A stretch of 64,000 bases of DNA, from contig JABAKD010000025.1 of NCBI GenBank assembly GCA_012845835.1, forward strand, positions 12,593,264-12,657,263. Direction: 5' to 3'. Positions within the stretch are counted from its first letter, which is position 1, and each line of letters starts with the position of its first letter. The translations under genes and the position numbers were made by a program. The notes beneath the pieces were generated by a model. That model searched no databases, had not been told where the DNA came from, and was given only the letters and a program-made list of their open reading frames with translations. Shown here piece after piece: positions 21,708-32,850 of the stretch. The stretch is from Undaria pinnatifida. Its lineage: Eukaryota; Sar; Phaeophyceae; Laminariales; Alariaceae.

Positions 21708-24012
21708 TCACAGCTCGTCGTCTACCACCTCTACCTCGCACCCCGCCTCCACATGTTGTACGAACTCTACGTCGATGTCGCCTTCCCAAAGCTCTACATC
21801 GCTGTCCTCCACCTCGCCGGCGGGCAGCAATGTCGCGTCGACCTCTTTCTGTGCCGCGGTGATGAGGTTCTCCTTGGCAGCGTCGCCCGCGGGCTTAGCT
21901 GGCAGGCAAAGTGGGGGCAGAGAAACGCCAGGGTGTGCTTGTTCCCACTCGACGCGCTGCTGCTGAAGAAGCTCGCGGTAGCCGGCGCCGAAGTTGTGCA
22001 CGCACCAGTCGTGGTCCTCGCTCCCATCCAGCGCAAGCGTGAGGCCGCAGATCTTGAAGCAAGTCTTGACCGTGTCCGCGGTGATGGACGCCCACGCCTT
22101 CTTGCACCACGTAGACACGGCCTCACGGCCCGGCGGCCGCTTCTTGCTTGTCTTGGGATCAGCGGCGGCTTTGGCGCTGTAGGCGGTGTACATTCCCCGT
22201 AGGAGCCGCTTCATCTGCTCGTTGAGCACGCGGTCCATCAGCTGAGGAGTCAACCCGCCCGGGATCAGGAGGACCGTGGGGTTTGCTCGCTTGCGTAGAT
22301 CCTCTTTGAACGCCTGGTCGCGGTGGCACTTGAAATCATCCAAGACCAAGATGGCGGAGCACTGCTGCATGATGCTCCCGTTGTTCGGGCGGAGCTGCCA
22401 GCTCTCCGACACCCACAGCTTGCACTCCCGGGCGTCACACCAGCTGCTCTCCTGCACGCCGAAAGACATGCCCCCAGCCGGGTGACTGTTCTTCGTGCGG
22501 TTCGCCGGGAGGATCTCTGCCGCGATGGACCTCGCCCGTGGCTGCGCCCGCTTGCCCTTCCCCCGCGAAGCCGGCGGGATGAACGGCGTGCCCTTGAGAT
22601 GGTCCGCGAAGACACCTTGCCGCCGTCCGCCATGACAGCGAGACAGAGCGTGAATCGCTCCTTCTTCTTGCCTGCGTGGAGGAAAACAATCATCGGTTGC
22701 AAGGGGTCGTCAGGGACAACCAGAAAACCCGACACAAAAGAGCTGCAAATACTGTATTCGACAGTTGGTACGGTTAATTAAATAGGTACGACAGGTGGTG
22801 CAATACAGCAGCAAATTTCGGACGAGGAAAAATCAATACCTGGCACAGCACTAAATTTCCGACGAGGAAAAATGCATACACACGCAAAAAAACACACGAA
22901 ATAAAACAGCTACGTATAAACGAAGTAAATTCATTTTCAAACACACTTCCAGGACCCTTACCTCCGGTGCTGATACGAGCGTCCTTCGCACCCTTATTCT
23001 CCAGGGTTGTCTCCACCGGCATCTCGTGCTGCACCGGCGTCTGGTCCATGTTGCGGAGCTCTTCGAAAAGCTCCTTCGTCAATGACTCCAACTGCGTGGG
23101 ACTCAGATCCTTTCCCTCGACGGGCTTCTCGCCAGGAGCACACGGGTTTAGCCGAGCGTAGATTTCGCCGGCGCGCTTCAGGAGGGCGTCGCGAAGCTTC
23201 ATCACCGTCGCCCACGCCATACCCTCGTGTCCTTTCCGTAGCTTTTGGCCCACGCTGGTGCGGCGGCGGATGCTGAGCCCATGGCGGGCGCGAAAGCGTC
23301 GGTACCAGTTGTTGAACTTCGCGCGGTACCCGTCCGCTTCCTGCGGCGTCGCGGTGGCAGACAGGCCGCCGAGGGCGTCAGGCTTCAGCTTCAGCAAATT
23401 GTTCATGACCTCCCTGCTACCACACCCCCGGTGCGCCTTCCGTTGCTCGTTGATGAATTCCATCAGCTGCTCTTCGACACTGGCCGTCGAATGTGCAACT
23501 CCACGGTGCATTGCTTTGGCCTTCGAGGAGGACGGTTTGATGTTGATAGCTTTTCTAATCTTCGCCTCGTCCCCAACCCAGTCGACGACACGCCGTCGGT
23601 CGATGTTGAGGACCTTTGCTGCTCCGGAGTTGCCCACCTCCTGGCCATCTTCGCAGATGACTCTCGTGAATTCCACAACTCTCAGTTTGAACCTGATCGG
23701 GTAGCTCCCTTTTCCTTCTACAGCTCTGGACTTTTCGACTGCGAAGCCAGGCTCCGGGTACTTGCGCTTGGCGTGGTGAGCTGGCGGTGGGTCGGTCGCC
23801 GCTGGCATTTCGTCGATGGCCTCCCCTGCTGCCCGCGGGTCCGCAGGTGGCGTGGCTGATGCGCCAGAAGGCGGGACCGCAGCAGCAGTTGTAGCAGGTG
23901 GAGGAACAGCAGTAGATGCTGCTGGAGAGGCAGTAGCAGATGCGGCAGTGGGAGCAGTAGTAGAGGCACCACTCGGTGGGGCGGCAGCCGCCGCGCCTGC
24001 ACCTTCCGACAT
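21708..24012 (-). CDS. pogo/Tigger-type DDE transposase, two exons, one frameshift
   Basis: Exon 1 runs 24012-22962 and exon 2 22671-21708, with a 290 bp GT-AG intron (22672-22961) that keeps phase. The product would be about 671 aa and would bind the element ends and catalyse cut-and-paste transposition in the nucleus. After an Ala/Pro-rich N-terminus (about 1-85) come a psq/CENP-B helix-turn-helix (FKLRVVEFTRVI to RRRVVDWV) and a Tc5-type second HTH (EEQLMEFINEQR to NWYRRFRARHGLS). The catalytic triad is Asp in NMDQTPV (about 323), LVLDDFKCH (about 462) and QLMDRVLNEQMK (about 497). A single missing base near 22595-22600 shifts frame in exon 2. All other sequence reads through, so the copy is young or the gap is a sequencing error. 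The start is the first ATG with the N-terminal extension, and the stop is at 21708. Confidence 0.85.
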
Positions 24013-24660
24013 GGTAGAGCGAGTTCGTGTGTGCTAAGTTGCAACAAGCACATGTCTCGGCTCTCTGGTGATTTTTTAGTTACCAGTAATTCGCCACTGT
24101 TGCACTTTTCCGCCGCTTTTTTGCCGGTTGGGTTTTTTGTGTTTTTGTGCTGTGTGTGCTCTGGGTGCGGTACGGACGAATCGCAGGAAGGCAGGCACAC
24201 AAGGCAGCAGTGCCCATCAGTTTCCACCCTAGAGGTGTATTCCGTGTAGCACATGGTAGAGTTAGGTATCGCACAGGGAGGACGTTCAAAAGGTGCGCCA
24301 CCAGTACAGCAGTGGGGGGTGTGGTTTCCTCCGTACCGCATATACATCGGCCGCACAGGGGTGTGCGTTCACATCACAGCACGGCAGGGTGTTTGATGTG
24401 CTCGGAATCGCACATGTCGGAGTTACCGCACAGGAGTGTGCGTTCACATCACAACATGGCAGGGTGTGTGATTTGTTCAGAGTCGCACATGTCGGAGTTA
24501 CCGCACAGGGGTGTGAGTCAGAACGGGAAAACAAATCGTTTAATTCATTTTCCGCACAGGGGCCGGAGTCATCGCACATGCCGGAGTTATCGCACCCCTA
24601 TGCGATAAAAATCAAAGTTAGAAATCATTTAAAAATCGATCGCACGGGGGTGCGATGACT
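24013..24660. promoter_or_regulatory. Transposase upstream region and right subterminal motif array
   Basis: Between the transposase ATG and the right terminal repeat are at least six CATGTCGGAGTTACCGCACA-like units (for example near 24412, 24489 and 24580) and repeats of GTGTGCGTTCACATCACA. The transposase promoter must lie here; no clear TATA box was identified. Confidence 0.55.
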
Positions 24661-24673
24661 CGCACAATTACGG
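24652..24673 (-). repeat. Right terminal inverted repeat of pogo-like transposon
   Basis: 22 bp, perfect reverse complement of 21027-21048, followed by TA. Confidence 0.9.
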
Positions 24674-24704
24674 TAACCATTCATGTATAATGTCGTCAGC
24701 GCGC

Positions 24705-24795
24705 ACCCTTCAAAAATACAAATATGAAGTCGGTGAGAATCGAACTCACGACACATACTTGTAGCACTACCAACTGCTGCCACGTGACTCAGGGT
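24705..24795 (-). repeat. SINE-3-like tRNA-derived unit, copy 1
   Basis: On the minus strand it has GTGGCAGCAGTTGG (A-box-like) and GAGTTCGATTCTCACCGA (B-box-like), followed by a TCATATTTGTATTTTTGAA tail. There is no closable acceptor stem, so it is not a functional tRNA. Confidence 0.5.
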
Positions 24796-24949
24796 TATGC
24801 TAAAATAACAACCAAATATGCTTTCGAGTTCTTTATTAATTAATTACCACCGACTACGTGAGAGGGATCTCCGGAGCTATCCCCTCTTTACGTACTACAG
24901 CAGTTAGTAGTACTCAAGAGAACACTAACAACTATCATCATAACGATTC

Positions 24950-25075
24950 ATGACATCTCCAGCCCGCACACTCCTGAATACGAAATATGATCTCGGTGAG
25001 AATCGTACTCGCTACACATCCTTCGTTGGTTACATAGAACTATACCTACTGAGCCGAAAGGCAACGACACACAGC
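24950..25075 (-). repeat. SINE-3-like tRNA-derived unit, copy 2
   Basis: Minus strand: CGGCTCAGTAGGTATAG (A-box-like) and GTACGATTCTCACCGAGATC (B-box-like), then TCATATTTCGTATTCAGGA. It is related to copy 1 through the B box and tail. Confidence 0.5.
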
Positions 25076-25254
25076 AGTAGTAGTAGCTACGATATGGCAA
25101 GCGCTTTGAGACGGCCGTGATAAAACGTCGTCGGGAAGAAAATTGAAATCCAATTTGGAACATATGCCAACTTGGAAATGCTGTCCCTTGATTTTTTCGT
25201 TAAAGCTCTACATATATATGCCAAGATCCAACAATGGCTCGGGCGTATACCGCC

Positions 25255-25485
25255 CAAAACACAGAAACCATCGCACGTCTAGCTTGTCTCGTTCAGCGTC
25301 TGTCTGTCCGCGTTCACGTCAAGGCGCAGAATGGTTAAAGGAGGACGAGGCGCCTTGGAGCAGCCCCCCGAAGACGGCGCTCGAATTCAACGATTTGACC
25401 GGCAATTCCAGTTCCGAGAAACCCATACTAAGGCAGGCACAAGAAAAACTCCTGAACGAAAAAAACGGATGATAATCTATATTTA
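25255..25485 (+). repeat. Dispersed repeat family E, copy 1
   Basis: Shares CTTGTCTCGNTCAGCGTC, CGCGTTCACGTC, AGCCCCCCGAAG-CGGCGCTCGAA, GATTTGACCG and AATTCCAGTTCCG with 29915-30125 and, for the head only, 29268-29325. Non-coding. Confidence 0.6.
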
Positions 25486-26289
25486 CAAGGGCTCCGCATG
25501 GGTGCCGGCATGCGCCGGCACCCATGCTTTGGGTAGGGCAGGGCAGCACTTCGAATTGTACGATTCAATACTTGGTAGAGTAAAAAAAAGTCACCACACA
25601 CAATCATAATCTACGCGTAGAGTATGTCAGGTAATGCCAAGAGTTCAATAGAGATTAATAATCATAACAATGTACTGTTAATAGCTACCGTTTTTTTAAT
25701 TAATCCCATTCCGAGCTTCATTCATCAGATTTCGATCGGATAAATCCGACCACACGGTGACTGACCCTTTAGTCTGGCGGCGAAACGTGTCGTGTGCGTT
25801 TCTCGCGATCGCTTAACTCAATCAAGCATCCTGGACCAGTAAGGTCACTGACCATATCCGCTGCGTGTCCTCTTCGTAGCCACTGAGAGACGCGCACTGA
25901 GCCAGTTTCCGAAATATACAATGCATGACACAATAGTATCATATTGATCCGCGCCTCTCAGGTCGACTGTCTGTGTGTTGTCTGATCGTGGAGAAACGTG
26001 CTGACGTTGTTCCAGGCGCGAAACACGGTGATATGACTGCCTTCGTCATTCAACTCCTCGAATGCTATTGCAATGCTGCTGCTTGTTGCTAGCTGTGTAG
26101 ATCGCTCACTTCTTGTAGATACAGCACGCGACTACAGCGCTTACGATTTTGTCAGCTACGTATTTCAGACTCGAGTGTTATTAGACAAAAATAAAACATG
26201 TCAGTTTTGTCTGATCGCGCATTGGACAGGATTCATACACAAAGTAGGCGTCACCCGGGAACGATAGGGTCACATGCCGGGATCAGAAT
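25486..26289. other. No gene seen
   Basis: Contains a short palindrome GGGTGCCGGCATGCGCCGGCACCC at about 25500-25523, able to form a strong hairpin. The rest is unassigned. Confidence 0.35.
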
Positions 26290-27310
26290 CCATCCACACA
26301 TGATACCCCCCCGCACGGTGTGGAAATCCCAACCCCACCGGCCGACTGACTTTCTGACTGGCCATGGTGCGCATGTTGAGCCAGCTCCACCTTGGGAGGA
26401 CATAGTGTCCCATCCCCGGTCCAGCGGTCGCCTTTCACATCTCTAAAACTTCCATCAACCGGGGAAGCAAACGGAGCTTTCTCGGGTCGACACCACTCTG
26501 CACGGTGAAAAGACCCCAATCCCGTTGGCAAATCGCTGATTGGTTCGAGCTTCACAGCGCCGTCCTAGGCGGATAGAGGCCCATCAATGGGGGGATTTTC
26601 TGTGGCACACGTGGAAAATAGGGTCCCAACCCCGATTCATGAATCCCCTGAATCTCTGCAGCTCCAAAAACGCGGGAACAGTAACGATGACCTCCTGTGT
26701 CGACACCACTCCGCACGACGTGGAACTCCAACCATATTCGTTTACCGCTGATTGGCTGGGGCTCGGACATAACGGCAACGCCACCATGAGAGGATATAGA
26801 ATTCTGGGCCCGTTTTAGAAATCCTGACAAACCGGGAACGATATCCCATTTCTCCCGCGGGTCGACACAGCCCCGCACGATGGTGCGACAACAACATATT
26901 GTCCACATGGGCTTGTCGTTGAGTGGCTGTGCAGATCGTAGAGCCAGGGACACCCGGTGAGAAGATAGACCAGCAAACGAGCGGGGGGCGTTTCGACGCA
27001 CCCGATCAGGACAGGGTCCCATAGCCGTTCCAGCAATCCTTCGATACCCCATCAACGCCAACAAACCTGGGACGAAACCGACTTCTCCCGGGTCGACACC
27101 ACACCGCACGGCGTGGAAGCCTTGGTTCTTATACAACGCCAGCACCACAGAACAGGGTCCAACCCCGGTTCCGAAACCCTTCAAGTTATTTTCAACTAGA
27201 AAAAGTGGGGCAACTCGCGCTACTGCTGACGTTTTATTCGTATACCCCAACCCCGCCGTACGCGGACATTTCATTTGACCCCCTGCCTCGATACCACCCA
27301 GCACATGTGT
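26290..27310. repeat. Diverged ~200 bp tandem satellite
   Basis: The core GGGTCGACACCACNCCGCAC, followed by GGNGTGGAA and later AGGGTCCCAACCCCGNTTC, recurs near 26300, 26487, 26698, 26860, 27088 and 27288. That gives irregular spacing of about 160-230 bp. The minus strand stays open for 250 codons (26552-27304) with a matching internal protein repeat (FHAVRCGVDPG, RTIVRGCVDPR, FHVVRSGVDTG), so the open frame follows from the repeat structure. Confidence 0.7.
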
Positions 27311-28101
27311 ACGCGAACAACAGCACCAGCAGATTAAGAATCGACGGATGAAAAAAAAAAGGCACCCAACGAACTCAGGATCTCCTATTAATACCTGGTA
27401 TAGAGTAAAGAATACCGCGAGTTTTATATGTCGCGATCGATGCCTGGGTACTAAAATATCGAAAACGAGTGTTGTACCTTCTTAACAGCGACCTTGGCTG
27501 TAACCCATCCGTCGATTGATCGGCTTGGCCGAGGTTCGTGAATATAGGCAACCACCACTCACTGAGAACTTCAGCAAGTTCAATGAAGTCACTATCATCT
27601 CATACTGGCCTGTGATCAGAAAAGTTGTACATGGACCAATTGCATAATATACAGCAGTCAGTCCAGATCTTGTCGATCGGTGCAACTTGCTTGGGTATCG
27701 TATTATTGCAGCAGCAGTAATACACTTCACGTCTTTTCCTTTTCCCATCCCATTTATTGTGATGCTCGTACTAATCTCGCCCTTCCAGTAGTAGAACTCA
27801 GATCCGGGGTCGTATAGCGGACCCCCCTCCCCCATCCCCATTTCGGTGCATGCCCTAATTCTATCGCGAGAATAACTCAGCATTTTCTTCCCTCGACGAT
27901 TCGCGTCGAATTGTACCTACCCACGCTGCTTGGCGATTTCAGCAGTTAGTTGATCTTTTTCTTCTCGTTTATTTCTGCAAATATATAAAGTCAACAGAGC
28001 TCACAATGCGGTATTAATTTACTCAAGGACCAACGCTTTTCATATTATTAACAGTGTATAACCCCACTAGACCACCGGGGCGATCGGCTATATATTACTT
28101 A
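27311..28101. other. No gene seen
   Basis: A 133-codon minus-strand frame (27482-27883) has no recognisable domain and no partner exons. A short inverted SINE-1 head (CCACCGGGGCGATCGG) lies at about 28071-28086, facing the SINE-1 that follows. Confidence 0.35.
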
Positions 28102-28412
28102 CCGCCCCGGTTGCGTATCAGGTTATCCTCGAGCCTGGTATAGGTCAATTTCGTGAGGTCGAATCCCCCCGAGTTCGTACTCGTATAATTTTTCGTGGTG
28201 CTTTTTCTTGTGCACTAATTGACTTGTGGAAAGCGCGAGAGCGTGGGTTAGCACCACTCGATGAGAAATCGACGATCAGTTGGTGCTGAACCACATATGC
28301 GCTAAATAAAACGAAGGCAATAACCGGGGGGGGGGGGAAAGGACGACACCTGTGATCACGGCTTGTATGTCCAGAAGCTGGAAGTTAGAAGTGTGCCAAA
28401 AAATAAAGTAAA
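28102..28412 (+). mobile_element. SINE-1, copy 2
   Basis: Starts CCGCCCCGGTTGCGTATCAG, has the GAGGTCGAATCCCCCCGAG B-box region, the TTGTGCACTAATTGACTTGT body and an A-rich end near 28412. Confidence 0.8.
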
Positions 28413-29267
28413 ATCACTACTGGCAGAAGAGATGATCAATCAACAATCAGCAGCAAGGAGCACGTCAAGTACGAAGCAACACAAACCTATTCTTGTCAGC
28501 TGCGTACCAACACGACCGCTTGCGCTTGGCCGGCAAACGATTACAGCAACGGAGTCAGGCACAGCAATAACAAAGCACGCCATTCTCGAAAGATTGTTCT
28601 CGGGAAGAAAAAACACCAAACAAACGCGTACGATGCGATACGGGACGAATGCATGCCACTCACTGGTTTCTTCCGTGGACACTTTCGACTTTTCTACGAC
28701 CTTCGCGTGGCGCAGCTTAACAACAGGAGGAGCGACTATTTTTTTCCCTTATTTTTTTGTATCGAAAATGTATGGCACACCCTCGCTCCATGCCATAAAA
28801 TATGTCGTAGGCAAAAGCATATTGTGTGGGTCGTACTCGTACGTACGCACTTTGAAGTATATTGCTTGCACGAGAGTACAGACCATGTCGATTTGTCCGA
28901 GCTTGTATAATACCACCCTCGGGCCCCCGGGGACGCAACGCCTCGCAATGCTGCTGTTTGAATTTTTCTGGGGCAGTAATTGTGACCACTACTACCTCCT
29001 CCTCGTTTTAATCATGCATCCGCTTGCCACGTCTATATCCATGTATGTATGTACGTGTACCTATACCGAAATTCAATAAATAAATGCACTACTACGATAC
29101 GTACCACAATACCGTGGGGATTTTTGTTACAGTAAATATTTTTAATTTTGGGGCAAAATATGACGTCAATTTTGGAATAACGTCTTGCCAAGGTAAATTT
29201 TATCAACCGCTCCATACATCAAGATTCCAAGAACAACTGGAGAGTACCGCTCAAAATACATCTTCTT
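28413..29267. other. No gene seen
   Basis: A long + frame (28363-29079) begins inside the SINE-1 tail and shows no domain. I regard it as chance. Confidence 0.35.
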
Positions 29268-29325
29268 GCGCGCTTCTCGCTTGTCTCGCTCAGCATCCAT
29301 CCGCGTTCACGTCGAGGTGCTGAGC
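29268..29325 (+). repeat. Family E fragment
   Basis: Only the CTCGCTTGTCTCGCTCAGC to GCGTTCACGTCGAGGTGC head of family E is present. Confidence 0.5.
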
Positions 29326-29599
29326 GGATTGACCAGCAGCAACAACAACAACATTCAGGAGCCAGCGCGATTCTTGCAACCACACAACAAAGCGTTCGAA
29401 ACACCTATAAATACCTTGATAGTCACACCTATCTTTAGAAGAGCATCCAGGTTTTGTTTGTGGGATAAAAATATACATGGAATTCGTGTGAGATATTTCT
29501 ATGCGGTCCTGAAAGATGGATCGTTGATCGTGGACCAATATATACGGAACGACTCTTTGCAGCGGCGACGAAAAATACTGACAAAACATTGCTTCTTCT

Positions 29600-29790
29600 A
29601 CTGCGTTTTTTTAAAGCGACCACTCCGTTCGTTGCGTTTATGTTCTATTTTTGACATGGTCTCTGGTCTGTTTTGTTGTGTTCTCGTACCCGGTATGCTA
29701 GCATTTTACTTGCTTCATACCTTGATTAATTTCGATTGTTTGGTTTACTCTGTCTCACAATCTGTGACCACACAGTAGTAAGTTGTATAT
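29600..29790 (-). repeat. Dispersed repeat family B, copy 3
   Basis: The reverse complement matches 6110-6230: GTGGTCACAGATTGTGAGAC, AGTAAACCAAACAATCGAAA, then CAAGTAAAATGCTAGCATAC. Confidence 0.65.
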
Positions 29791-29914
29791 GCCACCGCAA
29801 AATTCAAAACATTAGCGACTACCGTTTGGAAATGATGCCAATTTTGTAAATCATCCCGGCGCTGCAGACATTAAGGTATATCCAAAGTCTTTGGACTTCC
29901 TCTTCGACATGCGG

Positions 29915-30125
29915 TATTTTTGCAACTTCTCGCTTGTCTCGCTCGTCATCCGTCCGCTTCCACGTCGATGTGCGGAACGGACACGGCAGGGCGAGGGGCG
30001 TTTGAGCCGCCCCCCGAAGCCGGCGCTCGAACGAAGCTATTTGACCGAGAATTCCAGTTCCGCGAATCGCATACTTAGGCCGAGACGAGAAAAAACTCCT
30101 GACCGAATCCCTGAAACCAAAGAAT
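29915..30125 (+). repeat. Dispersed repeat family E, copy 2
   Basis: Longest match to 25255-25485, with GAGCCGCCCCCCGAAGCCGG, TTTGACCGAGAATTCCAGTT and AAAAAACTCCTGACCGAA. Confidence 0.6.
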
Positions 30126-30139
30126 GATTTATATATATA

Positions 30140-30262
30140 TTTATGATAGTATGATAGTATGATAGTATGATATTATGATGGTATGATGGAATGATAGTAT
30201 GATATTATGATATTATGATGGAATGATGGTATTGTAGTATGATAGTATGATAATGTGATAGC
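30140..30262 (+). repeat. ATGATAGT-type microsatellite
   Basis: About 14 units of 8-9 bp: ATGATAGT alternating with ATGATATT, ATGATGGT and ATGATGGA. Confidence 0.85.
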
Positions 30263-31094
30263 CCAGACCCGGTAGTTGAAAACGGGGGGTATGATGGAGC
30301 AAAGAGTATGGTACTACAACGACGTAGCCTTGGCCTATTGGGTTTTGAATGGTCCTTATGTGGGAGTAGGAGCATTCATTGCCGCATGGTCAATCACCTG
30401 CGCACTACTCTGTTTCTGACGAAAAGCGGTGGTGTTAACATGGCCAATACTGCTGTCATTCCTGTTAGATATCGAAACCAAAAACGATTCGGTACGACAT
30501 GCCCAACATAACTTCGATATAGGTAACGGTAACGATAATTGTCATTGCTGAACCGAAAACCCCAAAAGTCGATAACGATAACTATAACGATAACAAAAGC
30601 GAAAACTGGCGCAAAAAACCCACATCATGTTCACTTATTTGGGGTCGCGTCATAAATACGAGAACCCGTAGATACCCGAAGCTAACAAATACAACACCAC
30701 CAGCAGAAGTCCTCAAGATCAACGTATCCCAGGTAACATGCTAACAGGTATAATAGTGTGTATGGTGTAAATGAAAAAATTCGATAAAACGCCATTGATC
30801 GTAGCGGACCATGCGGACTGGAATCCCAAATGCCACACGTCCTCCCCCCTACGATATGTCCGGAGTCCTGAGGGCAATAAAGAGAATGTGTTCTCTTTGA
30901 GCATATTTATACAAGCTTTCTTGATTATTGATCAACGTGTCCTGACGTGTCTCTCGTTTCGGTCTGTTGCTGGTCTCGCACAAGGTGCCTATTTCTTTAT
31001 ACATGTTTCGGAATGCGCTTTGGATACATATCAAATGCTTCAAATTTCATTACCATGTACAAAGTATTGCTACATATCGCATATATTATGCAAA
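30263..31094. other. No gene seen
   Basis: Contains a weak CGATAACGATAAC-type run at 30520-30600. No coding or repeat match otherwise. Confidence 0.35.
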
Positions 31095-32165
31095 TATAAA
31101 ACACTCCAGCAGTTGTGAGATCGAAGATTTCGTCGAAATTCATCTTTGCAAGCGGTGTGTGATACTCCGATCGCTCGTATTACTGGGTGTGCGTCTTCAT
31201 TAAGGATATAGGTCAGCGACTCCCCTTGGAACTACAGTGTAGCTTCTACCACGGTCAGCAGGGTGATGTTGGTCGGTCTGTGCGCGGAAACTATAAAACC
31301 CGTTTTTGAGGTGGACGAAATCTGACAGATAGATGTGAAAGGAACTGCATCAGTTTTATCAAGTGTATCCTGGAAGTCGTACAACCGTTGAGAGGAGTGT
31401 GCAGATTTCAAGTGCGTGGGGACCGGGGTTTAAACAAGAGAGAGCGGGGGGGGAGGGGGGGCGGGGGGGGCAAACTTAATCTGTGCACGGAAACTGACAG
31501 TTGTGGAAGGAATGCATCAGTTTATCATTTATATCCTGTAAGTCGTACAACCGGTGAGAAGAGGGCGGAGTGTTCGAACGAGCGGGAGGGGAAGGGAGGT
31601 TTCCAACAGCTTTGGGTGGCATAAATGAAGATCTGTTAGGAGCTTTCTCTTGCTATACGCGTGGTGCTAGGCGATGGTGCGGGTGGTGGGGAAGCACGAG
31701 GTGTTGGGGGGGGGAGTATGAATTCGAGCTACGGAATGGATCGTTAGAAAGGTAATGAGGTGATATCAACTGTCTGGTAGTGTTCATTACTCTGGCAGAT
31801 TTTGTTTTTAGGTGATACGGCGGTGGAGAACAAAACGAGGGGGGGGGGCAATGGGGGGGACCAAACTCCTTTAGATCGCATGAATGTATACCTGGGAGGA
31901 ACGTTACTATACGTGGTAAGTATAGGCGATGGTGTGGGTGGTGGTGAAGGAGGGGGTGGGGAGTAGGGGTGAGGGGGGGTGGAAATAAATGCATCGGAGC
32001 TATGGCATGGGTGGTTGATCAGGTAATTGTGAGGTGGTATCACCTGCCTCGTAGTGTTTGTTTTTTAGCAGTTTTTATTTTAGGTGTGGCGGGGGGGGGG
32101 GTTGCGTGTGTGTCAGGGTGGGGGGAGGGGGAGCAACAGCCTTTCAGGAATCTCCCGTATATTCC
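31095..32165 (-). repeat. P repeat cluster 3 (minus strand)
   Basis: The reverse complement shows the P terminal block (31110-31290), the CTGTCAGATTT-CGT block, GACTTACAGGATAC and the CTAGCACCACGCGTATAG block. G runs at 31447-31470 and 31839-31850 are the poly-C spacers. Confidence 0.7.
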
Positions 32166-32185
32166 AACAACCAGGCCTAGCTTTA

Positions 32186-32510
32186 TATATGAATGAGCTT
32201 TGGTTTGCTTGTGTTTTTTTGGGGGTAGTTCCACAGTGACTGGAGCCTGTCCTGTGACCACGGCCGTGACCATGCGAGTTAATGTGAGAACAACAACAAC
32301 ACCATGAATACAAGACAGCAATTTCGAACAATCATGTAGGACTATATGAATGACCTTTAATGACCTTTGGTTTGTTGTTTTTGTGGGGCCTTTCTCAGCT
32401 CCTGAGCGACTGGAGCCTGTCCTGTGACCACGGAGTTGACTGTGCGAGTTAATGAAAGATCAACAACATCATGAATACAAGACAAGAGTTTGGGCCAATC
32501 ATGTAGAACT
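32186..32510 (+). repeat. Family D repeats, tandem copies 3 and 4
   Basis: Two copies about 165 bp apart, each with CTTTGGTTTG, GACTGGAGCCTGTCCTGTGA, GCGAGTTAATG and an ACAACAACA...CATGAATACAAGACA end, followed by CAATCATGTAGNACT. Confidence 0.7.
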
Positions 32511-32734
32511 GTGGTATACAATGTGTTAGAGCTTCGTGGTGTGTTATTTTACGTGTATCGCAAGATAGAAATTCAAATCCAATCGGCAGGTGCAACCACG
32601 TATATAACGACCCGGGACCATGGCAAGGTCATTGCTTTGCCTTTTCACAATAATGTAATACGCTTCGTACCACTGCGAAAGCAGCCAGGCGAAACGGCTG
32701 TTGTATGAAGTAATATAATATTACGTCGGGAACG

Positions 32735-32850
32735 TTAGGATGTTCACGCTGTTGTTGAGGTTGGAGAAACTGGCACAGAAGATAAGTGCCTGCCAAAGGA
32801 TGTTCACGCTGTTGTTGAGGTTGGGGAAACTGGCACAAGATAAGTGGCTG
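32735..32850 (+). repeat. Tandem duplication of ~62 bp
   Basis: AGGATGTTCACGCTGTTGTT and GAGGTTGGNGAAACTGGCAC occur at 32737 and again at 32798, with few mismatches. No coding context. Confidence 0.8.

Larger units (their letters stand above)
21027..24673 (-). mobile_element. Complete pogo/Tigger-like DNA transposon
   Basis: A 3647 bp element with perfect 22 bp terminal inverted repeats: left at 21027-21048 starting CCGTAATTGTGCGAGTCATC, right at 24652-24673. The right flank is TA and the left TG, consistent with TA target use plus one mutation. Both subterminal zones carry many copies of a CCGGAGTCATCGCA-like motif (left 21050-21210, right about 24240-24660), a pattern typical of transposase-binding sites. 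It encodes one transposase on the minus strand. Element class follows from the CENP-B/Tc5-type helix-turn-helix and DDD catalytic domain. Confidence 0.9.

Noticed and set aside
21426-22202. 258-codon + strand frame
   Set aside because: Antisense shadow of transposase exon 2.
24720-25075. Two tRNA genes on the minus strand
   Set aside because: Only promoter-box similarity; cloverleaf pairing fails and both continue into the same SINE-like tail.
26552-27304. 250-codon minus frame as a gene
   Set aside because: It follows a tandem satellite; the protein repeat mirrors the DNA repeat. Kept only as a finding.
26290-27310. CRISPR-like array
   Set aside because: Units are about 200 bp, diverged and irregular, with no short identical repeats or spacers, in eukaryotic DNA.
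28363-29079. 238-codon + strand frame
   Set aside because: It starts inside the SINE-1 tail, crosses low-complexity DNA and shows no domain or biased codon use.
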